Below are positions 11,238-20,067 of a stretch of DNA of 64,000 nucleotides, in pieces; the stretch's first letter is position 1, and the number at the start of each line of letters is the position of its first letter. Both the position numbers and the translations under genes were made by a program. This stretch comes from Scleromatobacter humisilvae. GTDB lineage: Bacteria > Pseudomonadota > Gammaproteobacteria > Burkholderiales > Burkholderiaceae_C. The notes beneath the pieces were generated by a model. The model made no database searches, had not been told where the DNA came from, and saw only the letters and a list, made by a program, of their open reading frames with translations. The DNA lies in contig NZ_JAJLJH010000002.1 of NCBI RefSeq assembly GCF_023231945.1, forward strand, positions 434,001-498,000. Direction: 5' to 3'.

Positions 11238-11372
11238 AGGATGCGACGCCAAAGGTCTTGCCAAGCCCGCGTTGCGGGCCGCGCCGACCATGCCGCGATG
11301 GGGCGGCAAGTGTGTTGATCGGTGCTCTTCGCGCGGGTGCTGCGAAGCTGGCTACTCCCCTAAGGACGCGCG
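11238..11372 (-). promoter_or_regulatory. Putative yybP-ykoY (Mn2+) riboswitch
   Basis: Read on the minus strand, the leader of the exchanger gene contains TTAGGGGAGTAGCC (11349-11362), then GATCAACACACTTGCC (11305-11320) and GGCAAGACCTTTGGCGTCGC (11243-11262), separated by GC-rich arms able to pair (for example GCCCGC/GCGGGC at 11264-11279). The GGGGAGUAGC and GCAAGACCUUUG elements and their order are those of the yybP-ykoY family, whose members sense Mn2+. The expression platform would be within 11085-11237. Confidence 0.75.
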
Positions 11373-11380
11373 GACTTTAG

Positions 11381-12029
11381 CATGACCGCTTTCGGGGGCT
11401 CGTGCTGCTGCCCTAGGCGGTCTGCTAACGCCCGCAGAGCGGGCATCAGAAACCTGCGCGGACGCCTATGCTTCCTTGGCCACTGGCTCATCCGACCCGA
11501 CCATCACCCTCAGGAGTCTGATCAGGCCATCGACCAGGGATGCTGCTGCGGCGCCAAACACTGCTGCCATCGCGAAAATGATGAAGTCCGCTAAGTCGCG
11601 CCGCGAAGGATGGCTCCCGTGGACGGCAATCTCGGCGGACCCTCCGGTGACTGAATCTTTCAAGTCGGTTGTGACTGACGTCTGAACCCACGTCCGTCCA
11701 CCATCTGACAGTTTAGGAGGCTCGAAAGTCTGAGCTGAGAGGACATTGAGATCGGCGAATTCTCGATCGAACTCTAGCCCACTGACTACTCGCTGTCTGT
11801 TCTGCCCGAGTCCCGACTACAACCCCTGCAAAGCGGCTGTGCCGCCCGGTCTGGCGTTACCGCCAACCAAATCTATAGTTTCCTGACTGCCGAGATCTGT
11901 GCGCGCCCGATGAAAGTCCAGCATGCGAGTCTGGCTTGCCGAAGTGGCCTGAGCGGCCTTCAGACCCACGTCGAAGGCGCTTCCATCAAGGCAGATCATC
12001 GGGGATTCGCAGCAGTTCGGACACGGCGG
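11381..12029. other. Gene-poor, lower-GC stretch
   Basis: About 650 bp with visibly lower GC and no convincing coding pattern. It contains a perfect hairpin GCCCGC-AGA-GCGGGC at 11430-11444 and a short hydrophobic reading on the minus strand (listed separately). Several stop codons interrupt every frame between 11690 and 11990. It may be a remnant of acquired DNA, but no terminal repeats, transposase fragment or integration site could be identified. Confidence 0.5.
11466..11663 (-). CDS. Possible small membrane protein
   Basis: A 65-residue reading starting at a TTG, with one good transmembrane stretch (ADFIIFAMAAVFGAAAASLV) flanked by charged residues. There is no clear ribosome site, no recognised family and no operon context. 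The opposite strand is also open over the same range. It is reported only because of the hydrophobic segment and the absence of any other gene here. Confidence 0.25.
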   Translation of the reverse strand: MKDSVTGGSAEIAVHGSHPSRRDLADFIIFAMAAVFGAAAASLVDGLIRLLRVMVGSDEPVAKEA

Positions 12030-13586
12030 CTACGCAGCCTCGTGCAGCTTGAAGGTCTCGACCATCGCCGCCAGTCGAACGGCCTGGTGCTGAAGGCTCT
12101 CCGCCGCCGCCGCGCTCTGCTCCACGAGCGCCGCGTTCTGCTGCGTCACCTGGTCGAGCTGGGTCACGGCATGGCCGACCTGGCTGGCGCCGCGCCCCTG
12201 TTGTTCGCTCGCGGAACTGATCTCGCCGATCAGGTCGCTGACGCGCCCGACGCTGGCGACGATATCGCTCATCGACTCGCCGGCATCCGACACCTGGCGG
12301 CTGCCCGCTTCGACTTGATCGACGCTGCGGCCGATCAACGTCTTGATCTCCTTGGCGGCGTCGGCCGAACGCTTCGCCAGGCCCCGCACCTCGGCAGCGA
12401 CCACGGCGAAGCCGCGGCCCTGCTCCCCGGCCCTGGCAGCCTCGACGGCGGCGTTCAGTGCGAGGATGTTTGTCTGGAAGGCGATCCCGTCTATGACGGC
12501 GATGATCTCGGCGACCTGCCTCGAACTCGCCTTGATCTGTTCCATCGTCCGCACGACCTGATCGACGACCTGGCCGCCGTCGATGGCACTGCTGGACGCC
12601 GCGGCCGCGAGTTGCGTGGCCAGGCGGGCGGTCTCGGCGTTCTGCAGCACGGTCGCGGTCAGTTGCTCCATCGATGCCGCGGTCTGTTGGAGGTTGCTGG
12701 CCTGTTCCTCGGTGCGCTGGCTGAGATCCGCGTTGCCGGTGGCGATCTGCGTCGAACCGGTGGCGATCGTCTCCGACGATTGCCGCACTTCGCCGACGAT
12801 TTTCGCGAGGCTGTCGTTCATCTGCTGCAGCGTCCTCAGGAGCATCGCGGACTCGTCGTTCCCGCAAATCAAGAATGTCGAGCGAAGATCGCCGGCGGCG
12901 ACGGTCTCCGCGACGGTCATCGCCTGCGCCAGGGGGCGTGTGATCGAGTTCGACACGAGTCGCGCCAGGACGACCGCAACCATCAGGGCGGCGCCGGCGG
13001 CGATGGCCACGACCCATTGGCAGGTCGTCGCGAACGAACCGGCATCCCGGGCGCCGCCTGCCATCAGGTCGCCCTCGAGCCGCGTGAACTTCTCGAGCGC
13101 GGCCATGTAGTCCAGCTGCGGTGTTCGCACATGATCAAGTAGCTGCATTCGTGCCGCATCCAGCTCCCCTGCGCGCACGAGCGATTCGAACTTCGGCAGC
13201 TCGCGCAAGTAGGCTTCGCGCAGCCGCAACACTGTCGCCAACTGCGCCCGGCCTTCGGCGCTACGCACGCGCGCTTCAAGCTTCGCATAGGCCTCCGCAA
13301 CCGGGATGCGGGCATTGTCGGCCGCTGCCAACTGCGCCTCCCGGTCCGTGGATGTCCCATACAACAGGGCGTTGCGCGTCGCCCTTGCCTGCTTGTTGAC
13401 GCCCGCCAGGATCTCGTTGGCGAGTTTCACCTTGGTGTAGGAATCCGTGGCGACGAGTTCCAGCGATTCGTCGATGGAACGGATCGACAGCCATCCCACC
13501 GCGGCGATGGCCAGCAGGAACGCGATGATGATGCCGAACGCCGTTGCCAGACGAGGGCCGATTCGCGTGCGTGAGAGGAAATTCAT
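12030..13586 (-). CDS. Methyl-accepting chemotaxis protein
   Basis: A transmembrane chemoreceptor of 518 residues. Membrane segments lie at about residues 14-34 and 189-212; the periplasmic part between them is helical, like the four-helix-bundle (4HB/Tar-type) sensor. A HAMP domain follows, then the signalling domain with the conserved hairpin tip [38 protein letters not shown]-type sequence. No C-terminal CheR-binding pentapeptide is present. The ATG at 13586 gives a proper N-terminal membrane anchor and is preceded by GGAAG; a start 14 residues further upstream is less likely. The ligand is unknown. Confidence 0.93.
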   Translation of the reverse strand: MNFLSRTRIGPRLATAFGIIIAFLLAIAAVGWLSIRSIDESLELVATDSYTKVKLANEILAGVNKQARATRNALLYGTSTDREAQLAAADNARIPVAEAYAKLEARVRSAEGRAQLATVLRLREAYLRELPKFESLVRAGELDAARMQLLDHVRTPQLDYMAALEKFTRLEGDLMAGGARDAGSFATTCQWVVAIAAGAALMVAVVLARLVSNSITRPLAQAMTVAETVAAGDLRSTFLICGNDESAMLLRTLQQMNDSLAKIVGEVRQSSETIATGSTQIATGNADLSQRTEEQASNLQQTAASMEQLTATVLQNAETARLATQLAAAASSSAIDGGQVVDQVVRTMEQIKASSRQVAEIIAVIDGIAFQTNILALNAAVEAARAGEQGRGFAVVAAEVRGLAKRSADAAKEIKTLIGRSVDQVEAGSRQVSDAGESMSDIVASVGRVSDLIGEISSASEQQGRGASQVGHAVTQLDQVTQQNAALVEQSAAAAESLQHQAVRLAAMVETFKLHEAA

Positions 13587-13846
13587 GGCTGTCTTCCAGG
13601 GCGAGGTGTTCGATGGGGTGGCTGACAATATCGACGCCTCTTCGCTGACGCTTGCGATAGATCAAGCCGCCCACTGCCCGTATCTGCGAAGGCCCGCCTG
13701 GTCAAGGACTCCCGACGGAACAGGGCCCGGGTTCTGTCAGCATCGCGATCCCGACGACGGGTGCCTCTGCATTGCGGTCAATTGCCGCACATTGCATCGC
13801 CGATATCGAGATTTTTTCAAGCTGCCGCGCTCTAACTCGACTCTGA

Positions 13847-14458
13847 TCAATCCAAGACCGGAGGACGAAGGCGGTGCCGGATGCGAGATGCTGCGAGAAG
13901 TTCTTCCGCGAGCGCGGCGAAGTCGCTGGGCACCGCAGGCTCGACTGGAGTGATGCCTGCCAAAGCGGCGTAGCCGAACGCATAGGCAACGAGGCGCCAC
14001 TCCGAGCCCATCGAACTTTCATTGCCGACACCAGAGGCACCGATCGCCGAAGCGAGCCTCTCCCGCAGCCGGTTCGGCACGAGTCGCTCCATCGGGGCTG
14101 CTCCGTAGACAAATTCCATCTGCAGGAAGGGCAACAGGCTCGGACTTCGCAGCAGTTGTTCGCACAACGCCGAAGCGAAAGCGCGCGTGCGCTCCGCCGG
14201 AATCCGTGACGAGTTGAAGGCGTCCCGCAGTGCTCCGGCCGAAGCATCGAAGACGCTGGTGACACACGCAGCGTACAGGGAGCGCTTGTCTCCGAAGTGG
14301 TGATAGAGGGTCGGCATGGTGAGACCCGTTTCTGCGGAGATCTGACGCATCGAGACGCCGTCGCGCCCCTTTTGCGCGAAGCAGCGGCATGCAATGCCGA
14401 GGATGTGCTCACGCGTGCTCACCGGCTCGGACGGTAGTTGGTCTTTTGCCTTTCGCAT
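13847..14458 (-). CDS. TetR/AcrR family transcriptional regulator
   Basis: A 203-residue regulator with the N-terminal TetR helix-turn-helix: REHILGIACRCFAQKGRDGVSMRQIS followed by TGLTMPTLYHHFGDKRSLY. The C-terminal ligand-binding part is helical and of unassigned specificity. The gene is divergent from the hybrid histidine kinase gene, and the 184-bp gap between them contains a perfect 20-bp palindrome that is the obvious operator candidate. It probably represses itself and/or the kinase gene. Confidence 0.92.
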   Translation of the reverse strand: MRKAKDQLPSEPVSTREHILGIACRCFAQKGRDGVSMRQISAETGLTMPTLYHHFGDKRSLYAACVTSVFDASAGALRDAFNSSRIPAERTRAFASALCEQLLRSPSLLPFLQMEFVYGAAPMERLVPNRLRERLASAIGASGVGNESSMGSEWRLVAYAFGYAALAGITPVEPAVPSDFAALAEELLAASRIRHRLRPPVLD

Positions 14459-14565
14459 GGGTGGCCATCGTGGCCGTCACAGCGGTTGCCTGATTGAGAT
14501 TAGTCAAAAATGCCCGCTGGCGAGGGTTTCCCCGGGCAGTGGGCATCTCGATCCGGCGCGCAAGT

Positions 14566-14585
14566 GCTATAACGATCGTTATAGC
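14566..14585. promoter_or_regulatory. Perfect 20-bp palindromic operator candidate
   Basis: The sequence GCTATAACGATCGTTATAGC equals its own reverse complement over all 20 bases. It lies between the divergent TetR gene (start 14458) and hybrid kinase gene (start 14643), 57 bp before the kinase start. TetR-family operators are typically palindromes of this size in such intergenic regions. TATAAC, close to a -10 hexamer, is read on both strands inside it, so binding could block divergent promoters. Confidence 0.7.
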
Positions 14586-14642
14586 GGGCATGGACGACCC
14601 GGTGGCTAGGCTGGATCGGCTTTTGCCGAAGGGGGGCCGGTG

Positions 14643-16634
14643 ATGGACGATTCAGGCAGTCCCGAGGGGAGGTCGCTGCCACCGCGCGCACTGCTGGCGG
14701 CGATCGTTGATTCCTCCTTCGACGGGGTCATCAGCAAGACGCTGGACGGCATCATCACCAGTTGGAATGCCGGAGCCGAACGCATCTTCGGCTTCACGCC
14801 GGACGAGGCCATCGGTCGGCAGATCACGATGTTGGTTCCTCCGGAAAGGCTGAACGAGGAAGGCTGGATCCTCGAGCGTCTCCGCGCCGGCGAACGTGTC
14901 GTGAATTTCGGAACGGTCCGGGTGCGCAAGGATGGGCGGCGTATCGATGTCGCCGTGACAAGTTCGCCAGTGTGCAACCTTCTTGGCGAGATCGTGGGCG
15001 CCTCCAAGATCGTGCGCGACGTGTCAGACGCCCGTGCGGCGGCCAGCGCCCTTGCGCAGAGCGAAGCTCGCCTGGCCGCGATCGTCGATTCGGCCATGGA
15101 CGGCATCATCACGGTGGATGCGCTCGGGCGAATCGTGGTGTTCAACGACGCAGCGGCGGCCATGCTGCTTTGTCCCAGCGAGCAGGCCATCGGCGGCACG
15201 CTGGACAGATTCCTGCCCGTTCGGCATCGGCAGCATCACGCCTCGTGGATGACGGGCTTCGGCCGCAGTGGCACGACCAGCCGCGCGATGGGACGCCCGG
15301 GGCAGATCGACGCCTGCCGTGCCGACGGAACCGAGTTTCCGGCCGAGGCATCCATCTCGCACGTCGAGGTCAACGGAGAGCAGCTCTACACGGTGATCCT
15401 GCGTGACGTTTCGGAACTTCGCGGGGCACAGACCGCCCGCCGCGCGCTCGAGGCGCAGCTGCGGGAGGCCCAGAAGATGGAAGCCATCGGGACGCTTGCA
15501 GGCGGGATCGCTCACGACGTCAACAACGCACTCGGCGCCATCCTGGGCAATGCGGCTCTGGCAAAAGAGGACCTGCCGGCCGGACACGCTGCATGCAAGA
15601 GCATCGAACAGATCGACGTCGCCGCGCAGCGAGCCCGCGCGGTCGTGCGCCAGATCCTTGCCTTCAGCCGCCGACAGGCCCAGGAGCTCGTCGTTCAACC
15701 CTTGGCGCCGATCCTTATCGAAGGCATCGCGCTGTTCCGTTCTACCCTGCCAACCATTGTTCGCCTGCAATCCTGTCCCCCCTCGGACGACCTGCTCGTC
15801 CGGGCGGACGCGAACCAGATCCACCAAGTGCTGCTGAACTTCTGCACCAATGCCTGGCATGCGTTGCGCGGCAGCAGCGGGCAGATTACCGTGGGTGCGG
15901 AGCGTGTGAACCTCGACCGGTCGGAAGCTTTCGCTCTGGGCGGCCTGGAGCCTGGAGCGCACGCGCATCTCTGGGTCACGGACGATGGATGCGGCATGGA
16001 TGAGCAAACACGCGCTCGAATCTTCGACCCATTCTTCACGACCAAGCCTCGGGGAGAAGGCACGGGACTGGGGCTCTCAGTGGTGCACAGCATCGTGCAG
16101 ACACACGCAGGCGCGATCGTCGTGAAGAGCGAGCCCGGGCTCGGAGCCACTTTCAGCGTCTACCTTCCTGAGCCCGCAGAGGTCGCGCGACCGGAGGCGG
16201 CCGCGGCCGCCGAGGGGGAAGTCAAGGGCGAGGGGCGTTGCGTGGCTTATGTCGATGACGACGAAGTCCTGCTTCTGATGGTCGAGCGCCTGCTCACCCG
16301 CCGCGGCTTCCAGGTGCTTTGCTTCAGCGACCCCGATGAATTGCTCGATCGGCTGTGCGAAAAGCCCAGTGAGGCGGATGTCGTCATCAGCGACTTCAAC
16401 ATGCCGAAGATGACCGGCATCGAACTGGCTCGAAAGATCGCACAGATGACCCCCAATCTCCCGGTGGTCGTGAGCTCAGGCTATATCTCCGACGAGATGC
16501 GGGAAGACGCGCGGTTGGCAGGTATCAGCGCACTCCTGGAAAAGGAAGACGTTCTGGAGAAGCTTGTACCCGTGCTGAGTCGCGTGCTCGCAGCCGCAAA
16601 CGTCGAAACGATCCAGGTAGAAAGGCGAGACTGA
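14643..16634 (+). CDS. PAS-PAS hybrid sensor histidine kinase with C-terminal receiver domain
   Basis: A cytoplasmic signalling protein of 663 residues with no membrane segment. Two PAS domains (about 15-130 and 140-260) are followed by a HisKA-type dimerisation segment with the phospho-accepting histidine in GGIAHDVNNALG (His291), an HATPase domain (N-box LLNFCTNAWHAL, G-boxes DDGCGM and GTGLGL), and a receiver domain with the aspartate in VVISDFNMP (Asp584). The ATG at 14643 follows a G-rich ribosome site; a GTG at 14640 is the alternative. The gene is monocistronic, divergent from a TetR gene. The signal and downstream regulator are unknown. Confidence 0.92.
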   Translation: MDDSGSPEGRSLPPRALLAAIVDSSFDGVISKTLDGIITSWNAGAERIFGFTPDEAIGRQITMLVPPERLNEEGWILERLRAGERVVNFGTVRVRKDGRRIDVAVTSSPVCNLLGEIVGASKIVRDVSDARAAASALAQSEARLAAIVDSAMDGIITVDALGRIVVFNDAAAAMLLCPSEQAIGGTLDRFLPVRHRQHHASWMTGFGRSGTTSRAMGRPGQIDACRADGTEFPAEASISHVEVNGEQLYTVILRDVSELRGAQTARRALEAQLREAQKMEAIGTLAGGIAHDVNNALGAILGNAALAKEDLPAGHAACKSIEQIDVAAQRARAVVRQILAFSRRQAQELVVQPLAPILIEGIALFRSTLPTIVRLQSCPPSDDLLVRADANQIHQVLLNFCTNAWHALRGSSGQITVGAERVNLDRSEAFALGGLEPGAHAHLWVTDDGCGMDEQTRARIFDPFFTTKPRGEGTGLGLSVVHSIVQTHAGAIVVKSEPGLGATFSVYLPEPAEVARPEAAAAAEGEVKGEGRCVAYVDDDEVLLLMVERLLTRRGFQVLCFSDPDELLDRLCEKPSEADVVISDFNMPKMTGIELARKIAQMTPNLPVVVSSGYISDEMREDARLAGISALLEKEDVLEKLVPVLSRVLAAANVETIQVERRD

Positions 16635-16767
16635 CTGCCGCGACTGGCCCAGTTGACGCAGAGCCACTTTGAACTTGGCCGGCGTCGGACATTCGGAAGC
16701 CGAGAACAACCTGAGCGCGCCTCAGGCTCAGTACCTGGCCGCAACTCGTCTGGTGCATCGATCGCCC

Positions 16768-17781
16768 TCATGAACGGCCGGCGTATCGCCGACTCAGCGC
16801 GAACAATCCCGCCAGGCCGAGCCCGAGGAGCGTCGTGGACGACGGCTCCGGAATCGGAGGCGGGGGCGGCGGCGTTCCGCCGATGCTGCAATCGTCTCCA
16901 CAGGACAGCCGCGCAACCTGGTCGTACTGGGAAAGGAAGAGTGTTCCGTTGTTGGTGTCGGCGGACACGAAGTCGCCTCGGGTGCCGCCGCTGGCGATGA
17001 TGGTCTCGGTGCCCGTTGTCGTGTCGAGCAACGTGACGGTGCCGTCGTTGTTGTTGACGATGAGATCGCCACTGAACTTGCCGCCCGAGATCACGCCGGT
17101 GCCGTCGGGGCTGTGGCCGCCGCCCGAGTAGGTCTGGACGAAGGCGCCGGTCGCCACGTTGTACGAGTTGATGTTGCCCCCCACCTCCGCATAGAGGGTC
17201 TTGCCGTCGGACGACACGGTGACGCCATCGGGGAAGACGCTGGCGTTGATGACGCGGAAGCTGCCGGCGACCGGATCGATGTCGACCAGACCGTGGTTCG
17301 AGGACGCGATCAGGTGGCCGCTCGTCGGATCGCCCCACATCCCGTAGTAAGACAGGAGGCCGGTCAGGCCGGCAACGGCCGCGAAGGAGCCGTCGTTGGC
17401 GAACTGGACGATGGTGCCGCCCGCGACCTGCGCCCCATAGGCCTTGCCGCCCACGGTGGCCATGACGTATTGCGGGTTGCCCGTCTGGAAGGTGTAGGGC
17501 GTGGAGACCACCGCATCCGAGAGCGTCTGTCCGTCGACGTCCTTGAACACATAGATGCGATCGGTGGAGGCGCTGCCCGTCACGAAATTGCCGTTCGGGA
17601 GGATGGCTTCGCCGAGCGGCCCATAGGTGCCGAAGAAGCCGCCAACCACCGTCGAAAGGGTGAATCCGTCGGCCGTGCCGGCGGGCGTGAGCGTCAGGGC
17701 GGCATGCGCCGGTCCGGACATCGACAGGCCCAACAACACGCTGGCGGAAATGCAGCTCAAGGGACGAGTCACGCGATCCAT
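16768..17781 (-). CDS. PEP-CTERM sorting domain protein, beta-propeller-like
   Basis: A secreted protein of 337 residues. The signal peptide is ISASVLLGLSMSGPAHA. The body has repeating strands with Gly/Asp turns (for example GGTIVQFANDGSF, DGVTVSSDGKTLYAEVGGNI, SGDLIVNNNDGTVTLLD) like an NHL/YncE-type propeller. The C-terminus is a PEP-CTERM signal: PIPEPSSTTLLGLGLAGLFA plus a basic tail SRRYAGRS, recognised by exosortase. A short poly-Pro linker precedes it. The ATG at 17781 has a strong GAGGAGG ribosome site. The likely processing machinery is the XrtA system whose locus begins near 33 kb. Confidence 0.88.
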   Translation of the reverse strand: MDRVTRPLSCISASVLLGLSMSGPAHAALTLTPAGTADGFTLSTVVGGFFGTYGPLGEAILPNGNFVTGSASTDRIYVFKDVDGQTLSDAVVSTPYTFQTGNPQYVMATVGGKAYGAQVAGGTIVQFANDGSFAAVAGLTGLLSYYGMWGDPTSGHLIASSNHGLVDIDPVAGSFRVINASVFPDGVTVSSDGKTLYAEVGGNINSYNVATGAFVQTYSGGGHSPDGTGVISGGKFSGDLIVNNNDGTVTLLDTTTGTETIIASGGTRGDFVSADTNNGTLFLSQYDQVARLSCGDDCSIGGTPPPPPPIPEPSSTTLLGLGLAGLFALSRRYAGRS

Positions 17782-18440
17782 GGAACCTCCTCGACAAGGG
17801 GCGGGCAAGACACTGTGCCCGTGGCAGCCGGCGGGAGAACGCGCACCCAGGCCCGCTCCCTGCAACCTTCGGAAAATAGTCCAGGCTGCCCTCGACTGCC
17901 ACCCCTAGGCACCATGGACGCCACGCCGAGCAGGCGGCGCTGGCGCATCTCTCGAAGCCTCGCTTGCGCGAATTCATGCCGTGCACGCAAACCTTCTGGC
18001 AGGTGCGTAAAGCGCTTCATTTCCCAGCCAAGTGAATCAATAACACCCGGAAGGCAATGATTTGCTGTCTGAGTGGAATGAGTTGCACTCGGCATACAAC
18101 GAGTTGGTGTCCGAGGGGAACTGATTCATCTCGACATACAACGAGTTCTACCCGGAGTGCACTGCAGTGATCTGCGAGTAGAACTGGTTTCACGCCACCA
18201 CCAACCCGTTCCACTCGCGATACAACGAACGCCCCAAAAAGGGGCACTCGTTCAGTCCGACCAGGAACTGACTGCACTCGGAGTGAAACTGGTTCAGTCC
18301 AGAGTGCAAATAGAAGGTGTTTCGAGGGCGTTCGGTGGTCTCTCGCGTGAACGGCGTGGGGCGTTGGCTGCGATCTCCGCGACTCGGCGGATGACGGCCG
18401 CATCAAATTCACCGCAAGCCGCCATGCGCGCGTGCCGCGT
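17782..18440. other. Intergenic region holding the 21-bp repeat array
   Basis: The 659-bp gap between a PEP-CTERM gene and an XRE regulator gene. Its centre is the tandem array at 18027-18320. The left flank (17782-18026) is the upstream region of the PEP-CTERM gene; a sigma-54-like GC/CC pair near 17807 is off by one base and was not accepted. The right flank (18321-18440) shows nothing recognisable. Confidence 0.6.
18027..18320. repeat. Array of 14 degenerate 21-bp tandem repeats
   Basis: Fourteen consecutive units of exactly 21 bp. A rough consensus is CGGAGTACAACTGGTTCACTC; examples are CGGCATACAACGAGTTGGTGT (18090-18110), CGACATACAACGAGTTCTACC (18132-18152) and CGGAGTGAAACTGGTTCAGTC (18279-18299). 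The period never slips although units differ at many positions. Because 21 is a multiple of three, translation gives seven-residue repeats: the minus strand is open across the array (about 18017-18412) with a valine/leucine-rich heptad, while plus-strand frames hit stops. No ribosome site or known family supports a protein there. Confidence 0.85.
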
Positions 18441-19229
18441 CTACGCCAGCGCCCCGCCCTCGTCCACCGGAAACATGCACTCCACCCGCAACTCCTGCGC
18501 CGCCAACGTCTGCGGCGTCCCCACCGTGCTGACCATCGAGAACCAGCTCGTCTCGCGTCCGTCGTGAAGGAAGCGGATCGGCACGACGGGGGACGTGGCG
18601 GAGGCCTCGGCCGTCCGCCAGTCCGCTGAAACGCCCGGCATCGCCAGCAGTTCCTCGATCAAGTCCCGCGTCGCATCGTCGATGACGCCACCGACGGCCT
18701 CCCGGCGAATGCGCTGGAACAGGCTCGCCGCCACCGCATCCCAGTTGGCAACGAACGGCCGCAGCCCCTGCGGATCGAACATCAGCCGCAGCAGGTTGCG
18801 CGGCTTCGGATATCGCGCGAGTTCGACGAACTGACTGAAGAACCTCGGCGCCGCCTCGTTGGTCATCAACACGTTCCAGTGACTATCCAGCACCAGCGCC
18901 GGATACGGCTCGTGCTGCTTCAGCATCCGCTCGAGCGCGCGGTGCACCACCCGCATCTCGGCTGCGTCCCACGCCGGCTCGGCGTACATGGGCGCGTAGC
19001 CGGCGGCCAGCAGCAGTGCATTGCGGTCGCGCAGCGGGATGGCCAGCGCATTCGACAGCCCCAGCAGCAAGGCCCGGCTCGGAGACGAGCGGCCGCTCTC
19101 GATGAAGCTGATGTGGCGCTGCGAGACGCCCATGTCCATCGCCAGCTCGAGCTGGCTGCAGCCGCGGACGGCGCGCCACTGGCGCAGCAAGTCGCCCACG
19201 GGGCTGGGGATGGTCTGGGAGGTGGTCAT
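18441..19229 (-). CDS. XRE family helix-turn-helix regulator with MmyB-type ligand-binding domain
   Basis: A 262-residue regulator. The N-terminal HTH_XRE domain is clear (GDLLRQWRAVRGCSQLELAMDMGVSQRHISFIESGR), and the C-terminal part (DSHWNVLMTNEAAPRFF..., LLRLMFDP, VPIRFLHDG, FSMVSTVGTPQTLAAQELRVECMFP) is the MmyB-like ligand-binding domain. The upstream neighbour in the same direction (64 bp gap) is a SnoaL-like secreted protein that may be its target or co-transcribed. Confidence 0.9.
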   Translation of the reverse strand: MTTSQTIPSPVGDLLRQWRAVRGCSQLELAMDMGVSQRHISFIESGRSSPSRALLLGLSNALAIPLRDRNALLLAAGYAPMYAEPAWDAAEMRVVHRALERMLKQHEPYPALVLDSHWNVLMTNEAAPRFFSQFVELARYPKPRNLLRLMFDPQGLRPFVANWDAVAASLFQRIRREAVGGVIDDATRDLIEELLAMPGVSADWRTAEASATSPVVPIRFLHDGRETSWFSMVSTVGTPQTLAAQELRVECMFPVDEGGALA

Positions 19230-19293
19230 GGCGGCAGCAGGCAGGAAGGCACGCGATGACGCAGTATCGCCATCGCGTGAATGGCTTGCGCCG

Positions 19294-19809
19294 TCAGAAG
19301 CCGGTCGGCCCGACCGAGCCGTACCAGGCCTTGACCTTGGTCGGATCCTTCTCGTCCATGTAGAAGAAGTGCTGCATCGTGGGCTTCACGGTGGGGATGC
19401 TCTTGTCGTCGAACACCATGGTGACGAAGCCGCGGAACACCTTCAGGTGCGGGCTGTCGAGGTATTCGACGACGTCGTGATGCGTGGTCATCTGCCGGTC
19501 GACGAACTGGCGCAGGTTGGCGCGGATGGTCTCCCTGCCGTGCCAGTCGGCGACGCCCAGGTGGCAGACGGCGTCGTCGGCGAAGCAGTCGAAGCCGGCG
19601 CCCCAGGTCTTGTCGTCGATCTCCTTCCAGAAGGCGAGCAGCCAGGCGGGGGCGGGCATCTTGGTGAACGTGGTCGAGGTCATGTCGGTTTCCTTGGAGG
19701 TGAGGGGTTTCTCGTTCGCGGCGGCCCATGCCGTGGGGAATGGCACGAGGGCCAGGCTGCCGGCGACGCCGGCCAGGAGGGCGCGGCGGGCGATGCGGTC
19801 TTGAGTCAT
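19294..19809 (-). CDS. Secreted SnoaL-like / nuclear transport factor 2-like protein
   Basis: A 171-residue protein with an N-terminal export signal containing twin arginines (IARRALLAGVAGSLALVPFPTAWA), possibly Tat-dependent. The mature part has the cone-shaped NTF2/SnoaL pattern: WKEIDDKTWGAGFDCFADDAVCHLG, GRETIRANLRQFVDR, and C-terminal beta strands with MQHFFYMDEKDPTKVKAWYG. Such domains serve as isomerases, dehydratases or binding proteins; no activity can be assigned. It lies directly upstream of the XRE regulator. Confidence 0.75.
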   Translation of the reverse strand: MTQDRIARRALLAGVAGSLALVPFPTAWAAANEKPLTSKETDMTSTTFTKMPAPAWLLAFWKEIDDKTWGAGFDCFADDAVCHLGVADWHGRETIRANLRQFVDRQMTTHHDVVEYLDSPHLKVFRGFVTMVFDDKSIPTVKPTMQHFFYMDEKDPTKVKAWYGSVGPTGF

Positions 19810-19964
19810 GGATGAGGCCTGTCGAATAACGAGGCGCCATGGTCGGTGCGGCGCTGAATCGCCTCAACTACCTGGGAGGTAATCGCACGGTCGCCGACAC
19901 CACCGGCGCACTCCACGGTCGGGCAGGTTGGCGTGCCCGCGAAGCGTCGCGTGCTAGGGATGGC

Positions 19965-19980
19965 TGGCACCGACGCAGCA
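19965..19980 (+). promoter_or_regulatory. Candidate sigma-54 promoter of the PEP-CTERM gene
   Basis: TGGCACCGACGCAGCA matches the RpoN consensus TGGCACG-N4-TTGCW at the -24 GG and the -12 GC with the obligatory ten-base spacing, the TGGCAC part being perfect. Transcription would begin near 19992, leaving a leader of about 76 nt before the ATG at 20068. Confidence 0.55.
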
Positions 19981-20067
19981 CGCAGACTCGTCGGTTGGGC
20001 ATTCCACGGCCTCGGCCGGAGGACGCCCGTCCGACTCGTCTGCAAACACATTCATCGAGGGCTGAAC

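Noticed and set aside
9231-11318. Very long open reading on the plus strand over the NRDE gene end and across the exchanger gene
   Set aside because: It is rich in Arg, Ala, Gly and Gln, has no domain, and lies antisense to well-supported genes; such shadow frames are common at this GC content. The same holds for 2506-4092, 40996-43371 and 55505-57904.
11421-11450. Hairpin with TAACGCCCGC...GCGGGC considered as an integron attC or terminator
   Set aside because: No paired core sites of an attC, no integrase and no T-run were found.
17806-17821. Sigma-54-like site upstream of the PEP-CTERM gene that starts at 17781
   Set aside because: On the gene's strand the GG and GC elements are eleven rather than ten bases apart, a spacing RpoN does not tolerate well.
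18231-18245. GCCCC-AAAAA-GGGGC hairpin as a transcription terminator
   Set aside because: It falls inside the repeat array, with no gene ending nearby and no T-run after the stem.
18069-18320. Repeat array considered as a CRISPR
   Set aside because: Units are contiguous 21-mers without spacers, and no cas gene is near.
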